A stretch of DNA of 64,000 nucleotides from Tetranychus cinnabarinus (Eukaryota; Arthropoda; Arachnida; Trombidiformes; Tetranychidae): positions 2,790,001 to 2,854,000 of the forward strand of contig WHVY01000007.1 of NCBI GenBank assembly GCA_022266195.1, given 5' to 3'. The translations under genes were made by a program, and so were the position numbers. Positions 49,276-60,836 of the stretch are shown in pieces. Position 1 is the stretch's first letter; the number at the start of each line of letters is the position of its first letter. The notes under the pieces were generated by a model. That model searched no databases. It worked only from the letters and a program-made list of their open reading frames with translations, and was not told the DNA's origin.

Positions 49276-50242
49276 GAGGTAGAATAAATGTATGTTTTGT
49301 TGAATAACATGTTCATTTAATGATAATTTATAATAAAATTAGACAAACACATTATACAACTTGAGTTGATAACTTACAAATCAAATCAATCAATTTAATA
49401 TTTTAATAGAAGATCCTTAGGCTTTAAGATAGTATTTAACCTTAGGAAATCGGCGTAATTTTGTCATCTCTTTCTTTGTTTTCTTTGATTTCTCTGTTGC
49501 TGTTAATTCACGTCGTTTAGCTCGGGTTAATTTAGGTCTTAAATCAGTTGGGATTCGCTTCTTCCTTCTGTAAAATTTCTTCAAATTTTCCTTCTGATTT
49601 TGTGACATAATTGTCAAAACACGAGCTATGTTCTTACGGAAAACAGATATCTTTGACAATTTGGATGCAGTTCCACCAGTAACTTTTGCAACCCTAAGGT
49701 TGGCCAGTTCTTGTTTGAATTCATTTAACTTTTTTGTTAATTCCTCTCGCTTTTTACCACGGAGATCCTTGGTCTTTACTTTAGACATTTTGGTGAGTAT
49801 AAAAATCTATTGATAAACAGGAAAAGAAGGCAAGTGGTCAGATATGTATATTTACAACTTAATAACTATAAATTATTACAAAGATTACAAACAAATCTTC
49901 ATTTTTACAGTTAAATTGTTATTGAATGTATAAAATTTACTTACCTAATTTTAAATTATTAATTAAATTTAATCACAAAATCCAATAAAATAGATCCAAA
50001 ATGCCGAGTAATTTTCAACACAAGAAATCAACTTCCGTTGTTAACGTGGAAAACTATACTGCCATCTAGAGGCATTTTTATTAATATATTGCAATACCGC
50101 ATAAAATGAATCATAATTTATATCTTTAATTTTTATTAATTATCGCGTCTTCATTTAATGGTAAATATCAAAGTCATAATAGTCTACCAATCAATTTTAA
50201 TTCTCACTTGATGGCTCTGTAAGAAGAAAGGCATTTCAATCA
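49276..50242 (-). repeat. RpL35 segmental duplication, right arm of inverted pair
   Basis: Reverse-complement partner of 44168-45132, with the same order of upstream region, noncoding exon, intron, CDS and 3' UTR. Similarity fades near 49274 and near 50242. Confidence 0.9.
49417..49788 (-). CDS. RpL35: Ribosomal protein L35 (uL29), copy B
   Basis: Protein identical over all 123 residues to copy A on the opposite strand. The CDS differs by very few synonymous changes. The noncoding exon, intron (donor and acceptor preserved) and 3' attaaa are also copied, so this is a DNA-level duplication and not a retrocopy. Both copies look functional. Confidence 0.96.
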   Translation of the reverse strand: MSKVKTKDLRGKKREELTKKLNEFKQELANLRVAKVTGGTASKLSKISVFRKNIARVLTIMSQNQKENLKKFYRRKKRIPTDLRPKLTRAKRRELTATEKSKKTKKEMTKLRRFPKVKYYLKA

Positions 50243-50631
50243 AGTCTATTAATAAGGAGCCGTTTATATAATGTTCTTCCACTTAAACTAACTGTCTATT
50301 GCGACTAATTGATTAGATTAGCTTCTTAATCACTGCTTGTTAAACTGGTCAGTTTGCTCTTCATAACCATCTTATCAATAGTTATCAGGTGCGAACAAGT
50401 GAACTGAGATTATCTCTCAGACAACACAATACCTTTAAAGGAAAATCCTTCAACACCCTTTATAAAGGAAGGATTTAAGGATTTAACTGTAATTGTTCAT
50501 GGTTCCAATAGGAGGTGTTAGTATGGCTCTAGAATTTTTTTATTTGCAATAATAAAATATTCTTAGTGTTTTTTGACAACATTTCAAGCCACCTGATTAT
50601 TATTCAATAGACCAATTATTTCATTAGACCA
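50243..50631. promoter_or_regulatory. Upstream region of KCMF1, and shared flank with RpL35 copy B
   Basis: RpL35 copy B and KCMF1 are divergent, so both promoters lie between 49800 and 50631. No clear TATA box or other named element was identified. Confidence 0.35.
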
Positions 50632-52002
50632 ATGTCTCAACATGAGGGTGTTAGCTGTGATGCGTGCCTTAAAAGTGATTTCCGTGGTAGACGTTACAAG
50701 TGTTTAACCTGTCCAAATTATGATCTTTGCTCCAATTGTTATGAATCTGGTGTTAGATCTACTAGACATACACCTGATCATCCAATGCAGTGTATCCTAA
50801 CTCGATCTGATTATGATATATTTTATGGCGGTGAAACGTTTAATACAGATCAACCTTATTCTTTGACCTGTCCCTTCTGTGGTCGCATGGGTTTCACCGA
50901 AGTAACTCTACATGAGCATGTAGTAGCTGAGCATTCAGAAGGACCTCAGGAAGTGATTTGTCCAATATGTGCTTCATTACCTGACTGTGAACCAAATCAC
51001 GTTACTGATGACTTTGCTACTCACTTAGCTCTGGAACACCGTCATTTACGTGAATGGGATGATCCACAAACAGCAATGCGTGGGAGACGTGCCCCTCATC
51101 CAACTCGCGGTGTGTCGAGTAATAGACCTAGACGATCACAAATGCAATTTAGCTCAGCTCCAGGATTATCTACGTTTTCTGGCAGTAGCAGGGAGTCTAT
51201 GGATCCAATCGCTGAATTATTATCTCAATTATCTGGAGTTAGAAGAGCCGCTAATTTAGGCCAATCTCATTCTAATCAACTTCAACAACTTCAGATGCAA
51301 TTACAACTCGAGAGAAATTCTGGCGTTGGTAATGGAGGAAATATATCCAGTGGCATTGTTGGTGCAAGTGGAAGTGGCTCTGGTAGTGGGTCCAGTAGTG
51401 GCATAAATATCAATAGTAGTGGTCTATCCGCTAGTCAAAGACAATCCGCTAGCAGATCAATTATGTCCCGAAGGCATCAACAAGCTTCTTCGTCAACACC
51501 AGTCTCTGGTTCGACTCAACCATCGTCAAACAATTATGCATACAAATCTTTAGCTAATGGCTCAAGTCAACAGCCTCTTTCTTCTTATTTAGTTGCATGG
51601 GAGCCACCGAGCTCCTCCGGTGTATCGACAATTGGGAATGTAACCCTTAATCAACCTCATCATTATGGTTCCTCATCGTCGTTTGGAAATAACCTTTTAA
51701 TCGCTTCATCCGAAGCAACACCTTCTACATCAACTGCAACTCTAACAAGTCAAAATTTAGTCAATACATGTACCCAACCAATTCTCTCTGTGAATGAGCA
51801 AGAAGCTTTAGATATCGAACGAGCTGAACGAAGTTTATTCGTTCAAGAATTATTACTCAATACATTAATAGAGGGATCTTCTGTTAACTCGGAGTCTGAG
51901 AGAAGAGAAGATTCTATCGATGATCAAGTTGAATCAAATGAAAATATTTCACTCGTTTCTAAACTTAAAAATTTGTTATCATTTGATCTTGATAATTTTT
52001 AA
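50632..52002 (+). CDS. Kcmf1: E3 ubiquitin ligase KCMF1-like, intronless
   Basis: 456 residues in one exon. KCMF1 is a ZZ-type E3 that acts with UBR4 and RAD6 in lysosomal and proteasomal quality control. An N-terminal ZZ zinc finger (about residues 4-50) has paired CxxC ligands (SCDACL, KCLTCP, LCSNCY) and His ligands (RHTPDH). A Drought-induced-19 type zinc-binding region follows (about 78-135; TCPFCGRMGF, ICPICASLP, HLALEHRH). The middle is a Ser/Gly/Asn/Gln-rich disordered region with a (GS)n run near residues 240-260, which makes the protein longer than the 381-residue human form. The conserved C-terminal helix RAERSLFVQELLLNTL is present. An aataaa near 52430 may end the transcript. Confidence 0.94.
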   Translation: MSQHEGVSCDACLKSDFRGRRYKCLTCPNYDLCSNCYESGVRSTRHTPDHPMQCILTRSDYDIFYGGETFNTDQPYSLTCPFCGRMGFTEVTLHEHVVAEHSEGPQEVICPICASLPDCEPNHVTDDFATHLALEHRHLREWDDPQTAMRGRRAPHPTRGVSSNRPRRSQMQFSSAPGLSTFSGSSRESMDPIAELLSQLSGVRRAANLGQSHSNQLQQLQMQLQLERNSGVGNGGNISSGIVGASGSGSGSGSSSGININSSGLSASQRQSASRSIMSRRHQQASSSTPVSGSTQPSSNNYAYKSLANGSSQQPLSSYLVAWEPPSSSGVSTIGNVTLNQPHHYGSSSSFGNNLLIASSEATPSTSTATLTSQNLVNTCTQPILSVNEQEALDIERAERSLFVQELLLNTLIEGSSVNSESERREDSIDDQVESNENISLVSKLKNLLSFDLDNF

Positions 52003-52670
52003 TGATAAAGTATCTCCTGTAAACGTTTTAATGTCACAAGAAATCAATTAAGTTTTTTGCCTAACTGGATTACAATGTTATTAAAACATGCACTTCCGCG
52101 TGACATAACGCTAAAAACATGTTAATATATTGAGTCATCGAAATATTTTTTTGCATATTCGTTAGATTAATAAGTGTCTCATTACACATTTTATAATTGT
52201 TCTGATCTTCAAAACTATACTTGGAAGTGTACCAAATCCTATCCTTGATATCAACATAATTCTGTAAAACACATGACTCTGTGTATCTCATGTGAGTAAA
52301 TTTGGTGTGAAATGTATTGAGACAAAGCTATAGATATGAAAAAATTGCCACCCAATTCTTGACACTCGAAAAGTGTAGTAATCGACTTGAGAACTTACAT
52401 TCTTTTCCTCGTTATATTTAAATAGTAAATAAAATTTTCCCCGTTGAATTTGAAACAAAAATTAGTGTCACTACAAAAGAAATGACTCTAACTCGTTTAG
52501 TTCGGTATCAAGTTGAAAAACTTTGATTATAAAGCAAAGGTAGGCAACTGGACAAAAACCGGTTAACCAATACATATGGAAATTTATACAAATTTATCCA
52601 GCTTTATCAGCCAGATCAGATTACAGGTTAAGTCAGGTGCAAAAAAACATCCAAATAGTCTCAAAAATAT
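52003..52670. other. 3' flanks of convergent KCMF1 and HYPK
   Basis: AT-rich spacer with no supported gene. The 73-codon minus ORF at 52070-52291 has no recognised similarity and no context. Confidence 0.5.
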
Positions 52671-53211
52671 TTAACTAGTTAACGCAATCAGTGCTTCGAC
52701 AATGTTACCTCCGTGTTCTCTCAATTTGAGTTCGGCCACACTTCTAGGGATTTCCAATTCCTTAGCCTAAAAAGAGCATAAAGTAAAATTCATCAGTAAT
52801 TTGTATCAGAAAGGAATATAAAGAGCGTCAATTATGCTTACTATTAAATCAACATCTTCCTTTTTAATAACTACTTTAGCGAGTTCCCTTTGTCGAGCAA
52901 TCTTTTTAGCAGCCTCCATAGAGCGTCTGCTTTCAAAGAGATTCATAGCCTGTTCGAAAGAATGAAAACATTAGAGTGAATAAATCAGAATAGTACCGAT
53001 TGGTCTGCTTTGATTGACCCAGGTCAATTAATTTACTTACCCCAACAATATCTTGGGATGAAAATTCTGTTTCTTCTGCATAATCAGTTACTTTCTCTAA
53101 ATCAGCTGCACCAGAGTCGTGTTTAGCAGCTTTTTTCGCAGGCTTTTGGTCAGAGTCTCCATCATGTTCAGTGAACCCATTGGATTTACTCTCGATTTGC
53201 TCCGTGGACAT
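52671..53211 (-). CDS. Hypk: Huntingtin-interacting protein K (HYPK)
   Basis: HYPK binds and restrains the NatA N-terminal acetyltransferase (Naa15/Naa10) and acts as a chaperone for nascent chains. Three exons (53211-53041, 52949-52842, 52766-52671; all phase 0) give 124 residues. The conserved block KHDSGAADLEKVTDYAEE, the basic helix AAKKIARQRELAKVVIKKED and the C-terminal UBA-like REHGGNIVEALIALT match the human protein in order. An in-frame TTG lies upstream, but the ATG at 53211 gives the usual N terminus. It converges with KCMF1, and the 52003-52670 spacer holds both 3' UTRs. Confidence 0.95.
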
Positions 53212-54324
53212 GGTGAAAGATTGTGTGTAATCCAATCGTTAAACAAAACAAGTAAAAAAGAGATAATTTAGACTAATGACCACAAAAAATTAGCGTGAAG
53301 TTAACAATGTTAATTTACTTAAAGTCACCTGATTGTTTATCGTATTTTATTGCAGTACTTGCTGTCTCCACTAGAGAGCGACAACTATTTTAATCCCTAA
53401 ACAACGAGGCTTTTTTAAAATTTTATGTTTTGCCTCAAATCTTGAAATTCAAGGTTTGTCATTAAACTAATTGATCAGATAAAAATCTTTCAGATATTCT
53501 GGAGAAGACGTCAATTTTCAATTTCTACTAAACTTATCATATACCTAATCAGTTAAACATTACTCCATGCCGAGCTTAAATGCTTATTTTATGTTTAATG
53601 AAGTCTAATTGTTCATATCTATTGAAAGATAAAAAATGAAAATGAAGCAATTTTCATGTTAGATCAGATTAACCGACAGAATTAGTGTTTTTATTTCATT
53701 CAACTCAAATAGCAAATACAATGACAGTTCATTAATTTATATTTATTCAATTATCGACTCGATGCTCCTCATGTGTTTCAGGGCTATTTTACCTCTTCAA
53801 CGCACTTGTCTGATCAAGGGTTAGCATGACCTAGACTAACCTTGAGAATTAATTTAATATCATTGAATTAATCGTGAATTTCAAAAAACCCTCTGCATTC
53901 GATTGAAATAGTTGACGCTCTCTAGTGGAAACAATCAGTACTTCATTTACGATTTCTCACTAGAGAAACTCAGGTGACTAGTAAAGAGATACAAATAAAT
54001 AGACTGCTCATCATCATTATCTATTCAATTATACTTGTTATTAATACCTTCTTACTTAATTCATTTAATCTTTTTCGTTGCAATTCTTACCTCAACTGTC
54101 TTGCTGTCTTTGTAATCATTTCTTTGTTTGTTTCATTGCTTCTTCTCATTGTTTTATTTGCTTCCGCCTTTTACCGGGACGATCTTCATAAAGTATTCTG
54201 TTCTATGTGATTGCTTTTAAATTATTTAATCATCACCCCTTCTATCAAGTGTATATCCGTGTATTGCCCCTCTATTGTTTTTCATTTTTTCAGTTAATTC
54301 TGATTGTCATCTCCAGTCATCAAA
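53212..54324. other. Divergent HYPK / glycogenin intergenic region
   Basis: Both promoters lie here, together with the TIR-bounded segment 53354-53942. A 78-codon hydrophobic open frame at 53974-54210 has no ATG start (GTG) and is probably not coding. Confidence 0.5.
53354..53942. mobile_element. Possible 589-bp element with about 42-bp imperfect terminal inverted repeats
   Basis: 53354-53395 (agtactt...ccactagagagcgacaactatttt) is matched in inverse orientation at 53901-53942, with perhaps six mismatches and the core ccactagagagcg exact. It lies in the shared upstream region of divergent HYPK and glycogenin. No target duplication is clear and there is no coding capacity. A MITE is likeliest. 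An inverted pair of regulatory sequences serving the two promoters is an alternative. Confidence 0.55.
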
Positions 54325-57300
54325 ATGAGTAAGTTTAACTTTGACCGTCGTCAAAAAAGCACTGTTACGAACACCGAATACGTTATAAATTTTCGTTGAC
54401 TTCAACTTTACCCTTACATTGTATCCCGCCTTGGTCATTGATTTTTATTAATCTGAGCCATGGATTTTTATTCTTAACCAAATTCTTATAATTTCTTCTA
54501 TATTTTCTCTTTATTTCTCAGGCGATGAAGCTTTCGTTACCCTTTCCACAAATGACAATTACTGCCTTGGTGCACTTGTCTTGGGTCACTCATTAAGAGA
54601 CGTTGGTACTTCTAGGAAACTGGTTATACTCGTAACGCCATCAGTCAGCGCTGATATGAGGTTACAATCTTAATAATAATTCGTTACATAAAAAGTCACA
54701 TTTCATTGTGGTTTGTTATTGACTGATTAGTCCCTTTCATTGAGCTGTCTCATTATCTCAAGGGCATTCGTAAGCTTTATTGTCGAGGTCGTTCTCAACG
54801 AGTTTCTCTCTATCCCTCTCCATTAATCATTTTTAGCCTCTCCTTTTTCTTTATACTCCATTCTTAGTAATACCTGATGACGAGTATCTATGCATCATTC
54901 TCTCATTTTATTGATGAAATTATGTTCGTATCGTGAAGTAATGAATTCTTTGTAAACCAATCCTCTATTCTTTACACCCACGGTAGCAAGTTAATCATAT
55001 TTTTAAAAATCCTGGTTTTATCTTGAATCTCATTTCAATTGTTCTTGGAAGCTCTGATTCGAGCTACTAATTTTTCACTCCTATTATGTCTGGTAGATCC
55101 TAGACTACTTCTAATGTTCCTAGCCCATGAACTTGAGAATAATGCTCATTTCTATTGATTAGCATACAAATACTTAAATGGCAATCGCATAGCATTTTAT
55201 GAAAAATTCTGTTGACTCTCGTTTTATGTATAAATTTCATGAATTTTACATCCATTAAGTACTAACTCAATGCTATCTTATTTTAATACAGAAAATGTTT
55301 ATCTAAAGTATATGACCTTGTCCGAGAAGTGGATGTTATGCATAGCAATGAACACAAAATACTCGAAGTAATGAAGAGACCTGAATTAGGTGTGACTCTA
55401 ACCAAACTTCACTGTTGGCGTTTAACGCAATTCAAGAAATGTGTTTTCATGGATGCTGATACTTTACCATTAAAGAATATTGATGAACTCTTCGAGAGAG
55501 ACGAATTATCTGCTGTCTGTGATATTGGCTGGCCTGACTGTTTTAATACTGGAATATTCGTATTTCGACCAAGCGAAACAACATTTGCCAGTTTATGTAA
55601 ACTTGCCTCTGAAAGTGGTTCATTCGATGGAGGTGATCAAGGATTGTTGAACACCTATTTTTCTGATTGGGCTACCAGTGATATCTCTAAACATCTCTCT
55701 TTTGTATACAATATGAGTTCAGTTTCAACCTATTCTTATCCTGCTGCATACCAGAGGTGAGAAAAGATAGCGAGCAACCACAAACTATTTCTAATTGCTG
55801 GATACACGTAGATACACTGTGTTCATTTCCAGTTGAATGTGTTTCTTTCGATATTGAAGCTAAAAAATCTGACGTTTTTTGTCTTCTGTCAAACATGATA
55901 GTATTGACAGATTTTTATAAATCTAGCCTTCCTCAGCATATCGAATTTTAAAATCTATCTTGTTGAGCAAAAATAGTTTAAAGTCAAGATTGATGTTAAA
56001 AGAAAGAAATTCATTTAAACCTTCATCTCACTCAACAATCTATTTTTGTCATGAGGTGTTTCTAATTTCATCCTTTTCATGTTTTTGTTTCCCATCTAAA
56101 CTTCCGGATCAATTGCTGCCTCGTGAACTATTTACCAATTTATATCATGTGATTCGACTCTGGATGTTCTTTATTTAACTATCATTAATCTTGGCTTCTT
56201 ATGGCCTCATGACTGGCATAGATTTGGTGATACAGTTAAAGTTGTCCATTTCCTTGGTGCATTAAAACCATGGATGTATGGTTTCAACGCCATGACCAGA
56301 AAAGTAATTCCACCTCCAGTTGGATCACAGACGCAACAATTGGAACATGTTCAAAAATGGTGGAGTGTTTTCATTAACCAAGTTCAACCTAATTTAACTT
56401 CCGACTGTGTGAGTATTAATCGAGATTCAGGGTTTCGATCCACAAAAATTGATTGTACAGTATAATCTGGGACTACGCAAGGAAAAAGGATAGATTTAAC
56501 TGAAAATGATGAGACTTGAAAATTAAAGGAGCATCAAAAGAGAAGGAATGAAGTGAAAAGAAAGATTTCAAGCTATTCAAAGAAATTCAATTTCGTAGTT
56601 TATATTTCCATTGAGATTTCACAACTTAGTTTTGCCAATTAACCTCCATTTGCTGTTATTTTTTAACTCATTCTAGTTAGTGCATGTATTTAAGTTACAA
56701 CTTGAATTTTCTTAATTTCAGAGTAACCTGTGGTATTTTTATTACATTTTTATTACTAGACTTTTGTATTTTCATTTCTTATCTGCAATTCGTTTGCTTT
56801 CCAATTTTAAATTTCATTATTACATAGATTGGTAATTTCACTATTATTGACCAAGATTGTTTTGGTAAATCTCCTCCGTTCGATTATGCAGAGCATAAAG
56901 AGAAACAGCTAATCAAGCATGATACGGGAACTTGTCTTTTGCATGAAAATATTGATGTTGATAAGCATTTTGATGAAAATAACAAGACCAAAGGGAAATC
57001 TGAAAGTGTTGATTTAAATAATGATGATGAAGATGATTATCAAAAGAAAGATTTGGAGGTAACTGAAACCAATCCCAATCAGATTGCAGATAACCAAACT
57101 CGGATCAACTTTGACCAAGGTTCATTTGACCTGCAAGATAGAAATGATAATGGATCTTCTTCCATAGATAACAATGACTTAACATTTAACCCCAAAAATA
57201 ATGTGCATGAAAATGTGAATGAATCAAAATTGTTAGAGCTCAAGAGACTGAAAGCTTGGGAAAAAGGTTCAATGGATTACCTTGGCTTAGATAGCTTTGA

Positions 57301-57929
57301 TAATATTAAGAAAAAACTTGATCAGGCAATCGGATTATCAAATCCAACTGACTTGAATACTAGAGAGAGTCATGCAACCAACCGTTCCAACCAATCGATG
57401 TTTAACAAAATTTCCGAACCATGTAATAGTGTAGTGCTTTCGGTAGGTAAACCACTTAAAATATTCAAATCGCAAAAAATCCGTTTTAATTAACATTTTG
57501 CTAATATTTTGATTCTCTCTTTCTATTCTCTTTCACTCTTTCTCTTTTCTTGCCCTTTACTTACCCTTTACTCATTTACAATCGCTTCGCATTCAAACTA
57601 AATTGACTCAAATTAATAAATGTTTTCTCTCTTTACAGGATGGCTTAGCTTCACAGTTAGCTAAATTACGTCTCGATTCGCCACATGATAGTCATTATCC
57701 TGGTGTTATTGGATCTTCGGTGCACCTTGATGATTATAGTCGTAAACGAGCTTGGGAATCTGGTGCAATTGATTACATGGGAGTTGATTGCTTTGAAAAT
57801 ATTCAACGGAAGCTTGATGAGGCTATTGGTGAAACCTCTTATTTCATACCCACTGAAGAGTCATTTGATGCAGATGTACCTTCAGATGAAACAACACCGT
57901 CGACTGAACAGCCAACCACCTCAATTTAA
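54325..57929 (+). CDS. Gyg: Glycogenin with two glycogen-synthase-binding motifs
   Basis: Glycogenin self-glucosylates a Tyr to prime glycogen synthesis. Six coding exons join in frame: 54325-54328, 54522-54660, 55292-55756, 56222-56408, 56828-57442, 57639-57929, for 566 residues. Exon 1 holds only ATG A. The GT8 domain is intact: N-terminal EAFVTLSTNDNY, the Mn-binding DAD (Asp102/Asp104), GWPDCFNTG, SFDGGDQGLLNT, and the acceptor-site region SSVSTYSY with Tyr195 at the position of the human acceptor, then VVHFLGALKPW. After residue 265 comes an Asp/Asn-rich, probably disordered linker. Two copies of the glycogen-synthase-binding motif follow: W-E-K-G-S-M-D-Y-L-G at about 408-434 and W-E-S-G-A-I-D-Y-M-G at about 507-534, each ending in a KLD-x-AIG helix. 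Vertebrate GYG1 has one at its C terminus. Confidence 0.95.
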
Positions 57930-59760
57930 ATAGATACAAGGATAACTCTAATGCTCATCTTCCTCTTTTCGTCATCTCTGAAGACATCATCTCTGTTATA
58001 TCTTCCTAAACATCATTGTTCGCTTTCTCTTCCTATTCTCTTTCCCTTCCAACAATCATGTTTTAATTTTCATTTTGCAAAAAAACAAAAGTGCCTACCA
58101 ACAATCTGCAAAATCATCTTACCAAACTGATAGTCATATGTCTCGAACCAATAAGACACTCCATATTTCGTTGTTTTTGTCTTCAAATGCCAAAATTAGC
58201 CTTAGCTACTTCCCAATACATCGAAATAATAATGAGCTGTTAATCAGTCCCAATGCTAGTTTGCAGATCTAGTGTTTTTTAACAAAATTTTATTCATTTT
58301 TCTCTGCTTCTACATAATGTTATGTGTACTTTAAAACTAAAAACTTGCGCTCTTAGTGGAATGTTGCTTTAAAAAAGAAAGATGATGAAACAAGAATCAT
58401 CTTTCTCCATGAAATCCGACTTTTCAGCAATTGTGAGATTTATTTCAAACATTTTTGTCTCTTTTGTTGCCTTCCATTCTTTCCGTTAAGCAAACCTTTG
58501 CAAATCACAATCTCCCACTTTTTCAATATCATGTAATTAATATTGAGATTTAAAGATAAATAGCTGTGGCAAATGGATGCTCACAGTTGGGTAAATGATA
58601 ATGCCACTGATTGTTACATCGCTAGTCCCTAAATGAAATCATTGAATAATCACATGAAATGACAAATTGTTGATCTGATGAAATGGGCAACTTAATTGTC
58701 TCTAAAAACCAGCATAACAAATTAAACTATTAGATTTGCTTCTGCTAATATTTTAAATGTGAAACTGAATTAAAGAGAAAATTATCTCATCAATTGTTAT
58801 CCACTTTTGAACCTTTTATTGGGTTAAATCATCACAAAAACTGAAAGCTCAATTGTTGAATGAAAATAATAAAATTGTCGTAATTAAACATACAAAATTT
58901 ATCGAAACTATTGATTGCTTACCCTGCTGAAATTATTGTTGCAGGCGTTTGTTTTCATTGGATTGACTATTCACAGACTTTCTTATTCCAATTCGCCAAT
59001 GAATTAACCCTCCGTTGCTGCTTCTGTGACTTTTTTGTGCTCATTCAATTTTAAAACTATTATAAAACAAATGAAAACCTTTCTAGTTAAAGAATTGCGA
59101 GCAAAGAGTAGAGAAGCTTTACTGTCAGAAATGAATACAGTAATTATCAAAGAGTTATACACTCTGAAAGACGCCTTCCGTTTAAATCAAATTTTTGACG
59201 TGTAATGGTATTCATATTGTCACGAATAACTTGAAGATCAGTACCAGCCCGATTAAGCTCAATTTTTCCAGTCTTTGTTCAAAGATTTCTCCATTTCATA
59301 GAAGGGTGGAAACTTCTGTGTAAATGAACCATGGAAAGTCACAATACGATTATACACCAATAGCCATAAATAGGGCTTGGATTTTTGGGAATGAATTTCA
59401 GCTTTTTTTGGGAAACGAAACACAAAATTGGGAAAATAAGCAGTTTCTGACGAAAATTTTGGGAAAATTACCAAAATTTCATCTAGTTTCTCCGCAAATA
59501 GTAAGAGAACACAAAGGACAGTAGTTTAAAAAAGCCATTTCTGGCTCAACACGAAACCGGTTATCACAAAAAGTTTAAATGAAAGTAAAACTTTATTCAA
59601 TTCAAAGGACGAGGACCAAAAGAATAACTGCCTAAGGAATAGATTTTTTCAAATCCTCGTCGCACATGTAAAATTTTATGTTGATTCCAAAAATTAATCC
59701 CATTTTCGATATTATGTATAGTTTTTGCGTTATCAGGTAAAAAATCGCGCAATGTTGAAA
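57930..59760. other. Glycogenin 3' flank and intergenic DNA
   Basis: Pyrimidine-rich then AT-rich DNA. The 65- and 66-codon ORFs at 58075 and 59324 lack domain or context support. No RNA gene seen. Confidence 0.5.
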
Positions 59761-59776
59761 ATGGCCTGAACCAGTT

Positions 59777-59953
59777 TTGAGTGACAAAGTATTTTGACTT
59801 TTTTGAATACTTTCAACTATATTCTACCTAAAAATATATCAGGATATTTGTATCATCGGGGCGTCTATGACTTTTTTGATAACGCTCGATATTTTTTGTG
59901 GGTTTTTAGCCTTTTGGCTACTTGAATGATTTGAGTGACAAAGTATTTTGAAT
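59777..59953. repeat. Pair of 22-bp direct repeats
   Basis: tttgagtgacaaagtatttt(ga) occurs exactly near 59777 and again near 59931, about 154 bp apart, both followed by AT-rich variants. It may mark a small tandem duplication in repeat-rich DNA. Confidence 0.6.
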
Positions 59954-60039
59954 ATTTATCATATATTCGAAAACTCTCAGTAGTAATAGAAATACACAAG
60001 ATAGCACACTTTTTCGATAATCGATATTGATTTATAATT

Positions 60040-60220
60040 TTTATACCTTTGTTAATGTATACGTACCTTTGACAATGCAAATATCGAAATGACCTTAATT
60101 ATACCGTTATAATTAACTTACCTCGTTAAATGTACTCGTACCTTTGATAATGGATAAGTTTGATTGATATTAATGATTATTGTACCTTTATCAATACATT
60201 CTTACCTTTGGTAATGCATA
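60040..60220. repeat. Cluster of TACCTTTGNNAATG motifs
   Basis: Five related copies in one orientation: tacctttgttaatg (about 60044), tacctttgacaatg (60064), tacctttgataatg (about 60139), tacctttatcaata (60181) and tacctttggtaatg (60205). Spacings are irregular (about 20-75 nt), so this is not a simple tandem repeat. The CCTTTGA/T core resembles TCF/LEF sites, but degenerate satellite remains possible. Confidence 0.5.
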
Positions 60221-60836
60221 CAGCGATTAACCTTAAATTTTCCATGATTAATGATGTAATGCAATTAAATAAGGTTATTGCCTTGCATTCACTTATTTTT
60301 AACTTTAATCTTCAATCAAAGCATACCTGCAAGGCATACTGTGCTTAACTTTATTTACCTTTCACAAGGATCAAACTAAAAGGAGATTAACTGCGATCGT
60401 CAATCAAAACTTATCGAAGAGGGATAAACTTCTTAACTTTAATTACTTTTGTAACTAAGAAAGTTAAAGTAACTTTAACGATCAACATTGATCAAATTCT
60501 GAGGGAAAGCCCTGCAGGGAAGATTTAGCTTTTCTTTAATCGCTTTTTGAAACATTGTTGCAAAAGATGACCAACCTTGATTACTTTTTGCATCTGTAAT
60601 GCTATGAGAAGATTAAAAGAGGATGGTCACGCTGGGAGCAAACTGGGTTTTCTTTTTGTATTGTAAAGCTTCTCAAAGTGGATCGTTATAATCAATCATG
60701 GATATCGTTGCAATTTTGATACAGAACGAAGTGACAGTTTGATTGCATTAATTGCCGTTTAATCGTGTAAAGGTACACTGTGGAATGTAAAATAACAAGA
60801 AAAATTGGTTTTATGAAGATAAAGATGGGCGGGCGA

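Noticed and set aside
44594..49813. Antisense ORFs opposite the RpL35 genes (44594-44779 and 49628-49813)
   Set aside because: Shadows of the RpL35 coding frames, duplicated with them.
53974..54210. 78-codon frame with two apparent membrane segments upstream of glycogenin
   Set aside because: Starts with GTG rather than ATG, is AT-biased (Ile/Leu/Asn) and has no supporting splice acceptor or homology.
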